Of a stretch of DNA of 64,000 nt, positions 55,060-64,000 are shown piece after piece. Under the pieces are notes generated by a model, which saw only the letters and a program-made list of their open reading frames with translations, did not search any database and was not told where the DNA came from. Source of the stretch: Dichetophora obliterata (taxonomy: Eukaryota > Arthropoda > Insecta > Diptera > Sciomyzidae). Location of the stretch: NCBI GenBank assembly GCA_963920525.1, contig OY986439.1:545001-609000 (forward strand), written 5' to 3'. Made by a program: the position numbers and the translations under genes. How positions within the stretch are numbered: position 1 is the stretch's first letter; every line of letters begins with the position of its first letter.

Positions 55060-55430
55060 TGATAGCCGTTATAACAGCACGCTGTCTTATATTTAGGCAT
55101 GCCCTTAGAATGGGGGTTCGTGCAAATGACTTCTGCAGGAGTTGCAGAGATGAGGAAAAAGAGGAGTCGGTATCGCATCTCTTCATTTCATGCCCCGCTT
55201 AGCCCGCAGAAGACATAAGCATCTAGGTGGCCTCTATTTTGATTATCTCAGGGATCTTGAGGAGGTAGACGTTAATCGTCTACTGCTTTTTATTATTAGT
55301 TCAGAGTGGTTTCACGACAGCGCTGAAGAGAGGAGGAGCAGGTCCCCTGTGGTATCACAATGGACCAAATATCTGATATATGTGGGCCAGTCTTTGACCG
55401 GCCACCTCCTTAACCTAACCTAGCCTAAGC
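55060..55430 (+). pseudogene. LINE ORF2 3' end, frameshifted
   Basis: The first frame reads ITARCLIFRHALRMGVRAND, then FCRSCRDEEKEESVSHLFIS and CPA; the following frame reads RLARRRHKHLGGLYF and then LEEVDVNRLLLFIISSEWF. Together they match the C-terminal zinc-knuckle-like region (F-C-R-x-C-x-D-E-E-E-E-T-x-x-H-L-x-C-x-C-P) after the RNase H domain of Jockey/R1-type LINEs. A frameshift lies at about 55,192-55,200 and the upstream reverse transcriptase is absent. Dead copy. The ORF beginning at 55,190 is its second half. Confidence 0.7.
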
Positions 55431-55439
55431 TTAAAAAAG

Positions 55440-58400
55440 AGCCTTAAATTTCATCTCTGAGAATTGTATGGGCTTAAAGCAATTAAATAAAGTTAAAATA
55501 ACCTTGTTATAGTTTTTGTAATCATGTTTTTCAGTAGACATTGAAAAATTCTTAATTTGGATCATTTAACAGTAAATTATAGGCAAAAATAGGACCTTTT
55601 ACCAAAACATACGTGGTTATAAACTATGTATGAAAAAAACACTATAAAAGTCAGATTACAAAATAATAATTATTTTGCATCTCCTTACCTTCAATATCAT
55701 ACTGATACCAATAAATTCTTTTAACTTATGACCCCATGAAAAATCCTGACTACGTTCCTGAATCAAACTATAACTATTTCACGAAAATAATGAAGTAAAA
55801 TTAAGAAAAATACACTAATGTTTTAAGAAAATGTCTCTTGAACAAAGCATTTCTTTCTTAATTTAAAGAAGCATTAGAGTTTTAAAATTAACTTAAGTTT
55901 AAAAAATTTATCCTGTAAAAACTATACTATGACACATACCAACTTGAATTTGTTTTTACATATGGGGCATTCCATACAATATTTGCCACCAACATTTAAT
56001 TTTTCTGTAAAAGTTTTTTTTTTTATTGTTCATCGGTCAAAAATATTTGATACGAATTTTTTTATTTCAATATACAACAAGAAATTTAAAAAACATTCGA
56101 TTCGAGTCGTTTTAACACTGAGGACGTGAATTTCGACCAGCCAACGGTAATTGTGTTTTGTCCATCCACTGATGCAACCGACGCAATTAAAGTACAGCTT
56201 TTAAATAGAATCAACCTAAATAAAAATATTTTATTTTACGTTTGTAAAAAATTACCTTTTTAGATGGCTTATGTATAGAATGCCTCATATACAACACAAA
56301 AAATAGTATTCTAAATCTTTTTTATTGCAAGAAAATATATCGAGATAAGCATTCGATTTGATCGTAGCTAGTCTTGTTTGATCGTAAAGCCCATCACAAC
56401 AACAGACTTAGGAATATTAAACTTGGCCAAAATTTGTCCCCCATCCAGGTTTCTAAAGGAAATTAATCAGGAATTTTTTTTTATCAAATGATTTCGTTCT
56501 AGAATCTGTTGTTGAGTAAAGTAAATAACTTCAATATTTACAATATGCACACCAATTTTTTTGTTTCAGATTACTTAGGATTAAAATGCCTTGACGCTTC
56601 TTGAAAACACGGTGTTTTGACGCCATCTAGCGGAAATATCCCTTGTTAAAAGTATTTTAGAATATTGTTCTTTGTATTGTATATGCAAACAAAATTAAAC
56701 TATGCATTATAGTTTTTTCAGAATAACTTTTTAAGGGGTCTTTTTAAAATATTTTATTTCTTTTTTACATAAAAATAATGCTATATGTGTTAAGAATTCG
56801 TGTTTGAGCATCTGTATACTATATTTGTATACTATAAAAAATAATTGCATATTCGATTAAAACTCAAAACAGCATTTCTTAAAACGGCGCCAAAGATTAT
56901 TGAAAAACTATAAGTCCTATTGAACTGCAATTTTTTGTATTGCATTTATTAAAGCAAAAACCTACAGTAATGCCTAAAACTGAAAAAGTCGTTTTTTAGA
57001 ACGTTTGAGAGGTAAAAATAGAGTAAATTTAAATTTGTTTGTTCAAAATGGCACAAAAAAATATGTGGGTTGATAATAGGTAATTTTACAGATTTTAGTG
57101 TTATCTTTCATATGAACAAAGTTTTTTCATTTATCTTTTTTTAGAAGCTGCGAAATCGTTGGCACCGGTTTAGAGTCTGAAAATAAAGTCCAAACTGCGA
57201 AAAAATCAATATAGTTATTTATAATAATATGTAGTTTGATGTACAAAAGTTGTTTTTTCAATTATAGCCAATGGTTTTAAAAAGAAAAAAAAAATTCAAA
57301 ACAGAGTTTTGTTTATAGCCGTTCAAATGAGAAACACTCCTTAAACTTAAGTCTACTTTTAAAATTAAAACGCACATCTTACAATTGTCAATACAAGAGA
57401 ATAATGGTTAAATGTAAAATTTTATGCATTTAAGCTCAGCTATTTACTTAAAAGTAGCTGCAGACACGAAGCGAACCAGAGCAACTTCTCAATGTCAATA
57501 TTTTTAGTCAAAAAAATGGGACAGTAATCTCTATGCAGAATATAAAGTTTTTGTTTATTTTTTATGTTTATTTAATTTAAAATAAAAATATTTTATTTAT
57601 TTTTTGTAACATTTTTTCATAGAACAGTCTACTGTACAAGCTAATAAAATAAAAAATCGGTATAGTTTGAAAAGTGAATCAGGTAGGATTTCTCATTTTT
57701 TAAAATTTGGCCTTCTAGCGCTCCTGAATGATTAAAAAAATTGAGTTTTTGTCGTCGTTGGTATCCGTTTGAAATAATATTCGACTTCTTTATAAAAAGT
57801 AAAAAAATATCTTTAATGAAGGGCACTAAGAGTTGAGTTTTTACAAATATTTATCATAAAATTTTACTAAAGGTCTGTGAACGCAATTAAAATATCATAG
57901 ATGTGTACTAAGAAGTTTTTTATTACTCGTTATGTAAGTAAATTGCTAAATTTAGTGTTAAACTATATTAAAAACTACTCGGATGCATACTTTTAAATTG
58001 CCGATACACGTAAAATTTTTGTCTTCTCTACAGGAATCCGTTTTTCGAAATCTTACTTCAATGTTTCTAACTTGGTTAATGCTTTTTAAAGGTTTTGACT
58101 ATTTATTTTTTACAATAATATATTTGGAGAGAACAATTTTCAATTCTTTAAATAAATTTAAAATTTATTTTTAGTTTTTTAATTCTTTTACACAAGATTT
58201 TGTTTTAATATTTTTAATATGAATTGATTTTAATATGTATAATTCTAATATTTTAATTTCAATATAAAATAGAAATGAATTTTTTAAAAATGAGTCGTCT
58301 CCACCACCAAAATTTTGGCCACCTACATATATTAAGCAACATTTAACATTTTCCGTTATAGTCTTTTTTAACTGCTATTGAACTATTTATTTTTTACAAT

Positions 58401-58640
58401 AATATTTTTGGAGAGAACAATTTTTAATTCCTTAAATAAATTTAAAATTTATTTATAGTTTTTTTAATTCTTTTACTCAAGATTTGTTCCCTGATTGTAA
58501 CTTTTATAGGCGAATCTTCAAAAAAACTTGATTTTTTTTTAATCTGAACAAAAAACTGTTTATAACTTTTGATTCTTATTATCACAAAAATAATTGGGTT
58601 CTTCAGTAGTAGCTAAACACAGTTTTTTGAAGCTTCTTTG
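55440..58640. other. No gene recognised; one direct duplication
   Basis: AT-rich. A segment of about 105 bp at 58,093-58,200 ('gactatttattttttacaat', 'ttggagagaacaatttt', 'aaataaatttaaaatttatt') is repeated at about 58,383-58,490, a tandem duplication with a ~290-bp offset. 56,580-56,650 contains 'gacgccatctagcgg', a motif seen in many fly repeats. No coding gene. Confidence 0.45.
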
Positions 58641-58660
58641 ACTTCTTATTGGTAATCAGT

Positions 58661-58692
58661 GATTCTATGATTCTATGATTCTATGATTCTAT
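58661..58692. repeat. 8-bp microsatellite (GATTCTAT)4
   Basis: Four GATTCTAT units directly upstream of the LINE fragment; probably independent slippage. Confidence 0.8.
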
Positions 58693-58735
58693 GATCTTAT
58701 GTGATCATATCAATACAATTTAATTATAAATGCAA

Positions 58736-59710
58736 CTTCTGGGATTCCACAAGGCTCCCATTGTTTTATTAAATATTCGCAATGTCTTATGTTTGCAGAC
58801 GATGTCAAGATATTTCTTCAAGTAGTTAATATTTCGGACTGCTTAAAGCTCCAAGATGATCTGACTAGTCTTCAAGGTTGGTGCAGTAGAAATAATCTTT
58901 ATTTAAAATAAAAATAAAAGCAATTTGATTTAATTTACTATGAAGTCAAATCGAATTATTTTTAATTATAGCTTAGATAACTATTGTTTAAACCGTCAAT
59001 ATGAAATAAAAGATTTAGGAGTTATATTTGATGTTAAATTAAAATTCAACGCTCATATAGATTTCATTACAGCAAAAGCTTATTCAGTGTTAGATTTTAC
59101 AAAAAAAAAAAAAAAAAAAAAAACACAACGGTCTTTAGTGATCATTCATCTATTAAAGCTTTGTGTGTGGCAATTGTGCGAAGTAGACTGGATTACTGTT
59201 TCTTCAAATCGCATTGAACGAATTCAAAATCTTTTTAAGAAATACACATTTTCAAAAATACAATGGTCAGATATTATGCTCTCTTACGTAGCCAGGCGCA
59301 AGCGTCTTAGTTAACAGTCCTTTGAGAATAGAAGATTATTTTTCTCTATAATGTTTGTATAAATTACTAAGTGGAAAATTAGTTTGTTCCGAACTATCTG
59401 ACCTTTTTCAAAATTATGTTGCTCCTAGGAATTTGAAAAAGGCAAAATTATGTTGCTTCGTTGTCTCACAAAGCCGTCGGTTTTGTGAGACAACGCACGC
59501 GACAAATTATGCATATAATAAACTAGTCGTAAGATGCTTACAGTTATGTAATACGATCTCTCCAATTCTTAATTTTAAGTAGATGAAAACCGTTTTAGGT
59601 TAAATTTGGTTATACTCTTTAATAATTGGCATATTTTAATAAGTTATCTTTGCTAGATACATATACTGTAAGATACATAATCAGTAGACTGAAATAAATA
59701 AATAAATAAA
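58736..59710 (+). pseudogene. LINE reverse transcriptase C-terminal half, degraded
   Basis: Begins in motif B (SGIPQGSH), followed by CLMFADDVKIFLQV, the catalytic F/Y-A-D-D box (about 58,790), and LQGWCSRNNLYL. After an in-frame stop, a second open stretch at 58,940-59,314 gives KDLGVIFDVKLKFNAHIDFI, the usual 'LGV..D..L.F..HI' region, and then NRIERIQNLFKKY. A poly-A run (59,100-59,122) and frame breaks show decay. The 3' tail of AAAT units at about 59,694-59,725 marks the element end. Same general family as the fragments at 16.7 and 63.3 kb. Confidence 0.75.
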
Positions 59711-59729
59711 TTAATAAATAATTATACAT

Positions 59730-60530
59730 ACTAATGAGAATTTGTAAATTATTGCATTAATTCAATTTAGATATGAAAAAAGTTATTTTGAATTTATTTT
59801 ATTAGAAATATTTGTACTTATCGTACATTAGCTATTCAACTAAAAACAATTGTTTTTTTAAATAATTTTTTGTCGATTGAATTTTTTCTTACAATTTTGC
59901 TATTAGGAACTTCTTAACCAAAAAAACACTCAATTTTTTAATGAACTTCAAAATACACATATTTCAATTTATTCGATGTATTTGTAGGAATAATACTGAT
60001 TATCGTCTGTTTATTATATCTATTTATTTAAAATAGATAAACAATGAAAATGTGTACCTATATAAATAATTAAATAAATAATTTTTATATTTGTTGTTTT
60101 TTTTTAAATATATGAGTTCATTACAAATTTAACTTACTATTAAAATGACGTTATCCAAATTTGTATATGTGAAATATTCGTATTATTATCGATATTCAAT
60201 ATGTTATCCATTTCAATGCTTCCGTTACTTTTCATCCTGATCGATAGTAAGAACAAATTGTAAATTTATTTTATATTTTTCGTGTTTCCAAACTAAACTT
60301 TTTTACACTTTATTATTATGGAAAATCTTGTTGATATTTTGTTATAATCTCATAGCTGTTTTTTAATAAAATATTCTTTATTCAAATTATGAAACTTATG
60401 TTAAATGTCTTTAATTCACTTCAATGAAAGAAAATATATTTTGTCAACTTCATGTTACAAATATACGCACACTCAACAAGCAACAAACGGCAACTAAGGT
60501 AACAATAAATAACTGAACTGATTTAAAGCG
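59730..60530. other. No gene recognised
   Basis: Extremely AT-rich. No supported feature. Confidence 0.5.
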
Positions 60531-60534
60531 CACT

Positions 60535-62480
60535 GAACAGCAGGACACGGGAATGTGGACTAAACATCCTTTCGAATGTTACCGTTGCAAATACGAATAA
60601 GCAGCATCGGTAGCAGCAGCAAAAGCAGCGAAAGTCTTCAGAATGGATGAATGTGTTACTCGTCGTTGGTCGATTAGAAGTTGCACAATAGCTAAACACA
60701 CGTTGGTTTCTTATTTTTGTAAAGATGTTAAATCTGTTAGGCCTTCGCCAGTAAGCATTCGCGAAAATAACTTGCTGCTATGGCGGTTAGAATTCTAGTG
60801 CGCCAAACGACATGCTGATGTTTGTTTTTAGTGGAAAATTTCTATGCCTCTGCCGCTGTCATGTACCACGACCATTAAAATAATAACTACCTACACCACA
60901 ACAACACCCCCTCTATCCACCCAAACATACAAACATCACAGCAGTCAGCGCTTCATTGCTAATGCCATCGCCTCTCATACTGCATTGCATACACATACTG
61001 TGACAGAAAAAAAGGATGCGAAAGAATAAAATAGTAAATAAAACAAAAAATTTGAGCAGCGAAAAAAGGACGAATTCAAAGCAACCCCAATGAACATCCC
61101 TTTCATGGAGAGGAGCACTTTGCACGCTCATCCGACTCTCAGCAAGGAATCAGTGCCAGTCGAGGGGGAATCGTCCTTGTAGAGGGAAATCCTCCAGTAT
61201 TGGTATTGGCGTGGTGTGCTTGTTGTTGGCGCAACAACATTTATGGAAAAAATATGAAACTAAAAAAGGGATAATTTTGTTCCCTTAGTTTTTATAAATT
61301 TGTTAATTTATGTTTGTTGCAGATAAGATCTATGCAGATAGAAACCCACAAAAAGTTAACTAGTGGCTAGATTTAATTTTGTTATGATAACTTTTCATTG
61401 AGACATATTCGAACACGCCGATTTTTGCATTGAATGACTTAAAACGATCTAAACAATAAGCAAAATAACGCACAATCAAGCAAATAGAAAGTAAAAATTA
61501 TTTGAAACTATGTTTCTGTTATCGAGGAATAATTTGAAACAGAACAGCGACCGGCCACGTCGTAACAGTAACTGACTGTCCAAAATATTAGTGATTTTCT
61601 TGAATAGCTGTTAGCTGTGTCCTTTATACACTCTCCTTTAAGAAACAAAACGTTTTGCAGATGTTTTGTGGGGTTTTTTTTTTGTTTCGCAGGGCTGAGT
61701 GGTGTTAACCGATATTAGTTGTTTGCTTCGATTTTAAACTTCATCTACTCAACTCCTCGGCCATCGCATTTCGCACTACCAAGTTAACAATGACAACAAA
61801 CGAACAGCATACACAGCGCTTACGAAGAGAAAGTCGACGGAAAAAACATAAACAATATCTAAAGAGAGAAAACATCTCATAAAAACTTCTTTCATCGCAA
61901 TCAAAACCATCACAATCATCATTATCATTGCCATAATCATCCACGAAAGCACCCACCGGTGGAGCCAGCCCAGCGGCAATCGTACAACAAGGAACTGAAA
62001 CGCAGGTCCGGAACATCACTGCTTACAACGTGGCCATAATTTTTTGTGTCTCCTTCTGGGCATTAAGACAAAAAATAAATTTTTCTCTTCGCTTTTACAT
62101 ACATAAAAATAATCTCCTCAGATGCTCGCTCTTGGTAGAGAAGAGAGTACAAGCCGATTCTTAAAAATTCTTTAATTTATATATATATATAATTATATAT
62201 ATATGTATGTTGTTTTTTCGTCCTCTTGCATTTTTTTTCAGAGAAAGCCCAACTGCAAACGAAGAGAAGGCTGAAACCGGAGGTCGCAAAATATTCTCAA
62301 AAAACAGTAGTTGTCGTCTTCTTGAAATACTGAATGAGTTTGAATATATTTTTTCTTTCTTTCGCCATCATTTGCTCTAGAATACCGGGAACATTTTTGG
62401 GTTTCTAAAAACAAAAACAATTGAATGCTGGTTGAGAGCGTAAAAAAACGAGAATGTGATGCAAAAAGGATATAAATTAT
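60535..62480. other. Repeat-poor island, candidate 5' exon or regulatory DNA
   Basis: Composition shifts to balanced, with C- and CAA/CAG-rich tracts ('gcagcatcggtagcagcagc', 'acaacaacaccccctctatc', 'aatcatcattatcattgcca'), typical of untranslated leader or regulatory DNA of fly developmental genes. No transposon signature recognised over nearly 2 kb. ORFs at 60,844-61,029 (plus), 60,913-61,131 (minus) and 61,741-62,019 (minus) have no domains. A (TA)n tract sits at about 62,180-62,206. Whether it belongs to br (minus) or another gene is unknown. Confidence 0.35.
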
Positions 62481-62489
62481 ACTGAGGGA

Positions 62490-63315
62490 AAGTGAAATGG
62501 ATTTCTTAGTGTACTGGAAATTCGGGAATCGTTCCTTTTAGGAGTTTTTGCGGTGTTTCCGCATTTAAACAAGACATTGCACAGTTCAAAAACCTTATCT
62601 GGTTGTTTGTATGAGTTCAAATCTTGTGTTTTAAGTTTTAAGGCAAAGTCATATTATCGAATAACCATTACAATGGACAGAGGAATATCTTTTTCACACC
62701 CAACTGGTTGAATTTGTTCAATACTTATGTCAAAAAGTATTACTTCGTTGAATAACATGTTTAATATATTGCAAGTATTACTTTAACATTTATTATCCTT
62801 GGTTTTCACTTCATAATTTTAATGACTTCAAAAAACGTAATAACCTAAATAATCAGGTAAATGAAACTATTACATATTTTCTTCATAGCTAAATTCAATA
62901 GTTTAGTGCTGGAGTGGCCAACCTTTTCCGTAGGCAGACCCAGTGTCAAAATTAATATTTGTTAAATTTTTAATAAAATTAATTAACTGAGAAGTAAACA
63001 TATTTAATAGAAAATTAAACAAGATTTTAAGTAAATCAAAAACGTTTTATAGAACTCTTTCAAACGAATGGAATGGTTTGATTTCACCTAAAAATAAGTG
63101 TATCACAACACATTTTACATTCATTTGAATTTATTTGAGAAATTCCTTATAAAAAAATTTAATTTACCGCGAATGTGTTGCAAGTACACAAAATTTACAA
63201 ATTATTTCTAAAAACTTTAAAATCATATTTTAATCATGAATAATAAGTGATACATCAAAAAATCATATTTATTCGCCGCCTCCTGCCCTCAACCAAATTT
63301 CGCTTGAAATGGAGG
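62490..63315. other. No gene recognised
   Basis: AT-rich. 62,905-62,950 ('gtgctggagtggccaacctt') resembles the 3' end of a dispersed repeat, but this was not resolved. Confidence 0.4.
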
Positions 63316-63322
63316 AAGATGA

Positions 63323-64000
63323 TGCTTATGTAATAATAATCGCTCCAAATGTAATGAAGATCCTGAACTTTTAAATAATTTCTTTGCCGATACTTCTGTT
63401 GCCTGCACCGATGATCTGTTTTCCTCTTTGAACATGACCATGCAACAAGCATTCGAGTTCAAAATGGTTAACGAACTCGATGTTGGTAATTGTGTTTCGC
63501 AGATAAAATCTAATGCAGTCGCAGAACATGGCATTCTTATCAAGTTCATTAAACTTATACTGCCTTACATAATTAGTCCCCTTACACACATTATAAATAG
63601 TTGCTTCATAACTTCTTCCTTTCCTGGCATGTTTGAAACTGCTACCGTTCTACCTGTTGCTAAAAAACAAAATCCCCCTGGTGCAAATGATTTTAGGCCG
63701 ATAAACATTCTTTCACCATTTTCTAAAGTATGTGAAAAAATTATGGCTCAACAAATTGGCAAATATTTATCTCTGAAAAAACTTTTATCCCTATTCCAGT
63801 CTGGTTTTATCCAGGCCTTTGATAAAGTTAACCATAAATATTTGTGTCAAAAGCTTAAATTTCTGTTTTGGTTTTGTGATAGTGCTGTCAATTTTTTGTC
63901 TAATTATTTATGTATTAGAATTCAAAGAGCCAATGTCGGTCAAGTGTTTTCATCGTTCTCAGTGGATAAAACTGTACTCAGTGGTGTGCCACAAGGCTCC
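63323..64000 (+). pseudogene. LINE ORF2, linker and reverse transcriptase with internal deletion, runs off window
   Basis: An open frame of 226 codons without a stop reaches the window edge. Reads LLNNFFADTSVACTDDLFSS, later SPLTHIINSCFITSSFPGM, ATVLPVAKKQNPPGANDFRP, INILSPFSKVCEKIMAQQIG, then LFQSGF. The next residues are IQAFDKVNHKYL, so the stretch between QSGF and AFD, which includes the first catalytic aspartate of motif A, has been lost in frame. It continues with VLSGVPQGS (motif B) at the edge. Typical Jockey-superfamily order. Presumably inactive despite the open frame; the YADD box would be outside the window. Confidence 0.75.

Noticed and set aside
61741..62019. 92-codon minus ORF with D/C/F-rich sequence
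   Set aside because: Arises from ATCATCATTATC-type repeats read on the minus strand, and a second frame is open over the same bases.

Overview
The window is AT-rich, intron-rich, transposon-dense nuclear DNA of an insect, very probably a higher fly (Diptera, Brachycera). The main evidence is one host exon on the minus strand at 6,804-7,096. It encodes the first 62 residues of a BTB/POZ domain almost identical to Drosophila Broad (br, Broad-Complex), with a consensus splice acceptor upstream and a consensus donor after the last codon. Because br is on the minus strand, almost everything to the right of the exon is upstream of it: long 5' intron, possible 5' untranslated exons and promoters, or intergenic DNA. 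No second host coding exon of br could be recognised. One short plus-strand exon-like open frame (4,620-4,763) remains unexplained.

The rest is mostly mobile DNA in several layers. (1) A structurally complete DNA transposon lies at 9,315-11,853 with imperfect terminal inverted repeats (TIRs), an AATT target duplication, subterminal repeats and one intact 613-codon transposase-like gene. (2) Many short TIR elements (MITEs or deletion derivatives) have exact or near-exact target duplications: TA type (7.7, 12.2, 16.5, 21.0, 42.4 and 51.5 kb), 3-bp type (3.0, 9.0, 29.5 and 47.5 kb), 4-bp type (13.0 and 40.9 kb), an 8-bp hAT family (5.5 and 51.4 kb, inverted copies of each other) and a 9-bp Mutator-like element (49.9 kb). 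(3) Degenerate non-LTR retrotransposon pieces lie at 16.7, 41.7, 55.1, 58.7 and 63.3 kb; the last runs off the right edge. (4) Arrays of ~129-bp monomers lie at 0, 20, 44 and 48 kb, two of them headed by a common ~20-bp end; they look like DINE/Helentron-type interspersed elements. (5) tRNA-derived repeat bodies lie at 0.4, 16.3 and 51.8 kb.

Layout: 0-5.5 kb repeats and AT-rich DNA with the unexplained exon-like ORF; 5.5-6.6 kb hAT element; 6.8-7.1 kb br exon; 7.7-13.6 kb TIR elements and the intact transposon; 14.7-17.9 kb transposon-protein remnant, tRNA-like repeat and a foldback element split by a LINE; 20-24.6 kb monomer array split by a TIR element carrying a 52-codon ORF, then a second foldback; 28.8-31.7 kb palindromes, a 3-bp-TSD element, a 60-bp minisatellite and a dispersed repeat; 38-50.3 kb nested TIR and DINE-like elements; 51.3-53.9 kb a four-level nest of insertions; 55-59.7 kb LINE remains; 63.3-64 kb LINE reverse transcriptase fragment. 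Relatively repeat-poor islands (about 18.7-18.9, 33.8-37.4 and 60.5-62.5 kb) are where 5' exons or enhancers of br would be sought, but the sequence alone does not prove any.

All family assignments were made by eye from motifs, TIRs and target duplications; no database search was run.
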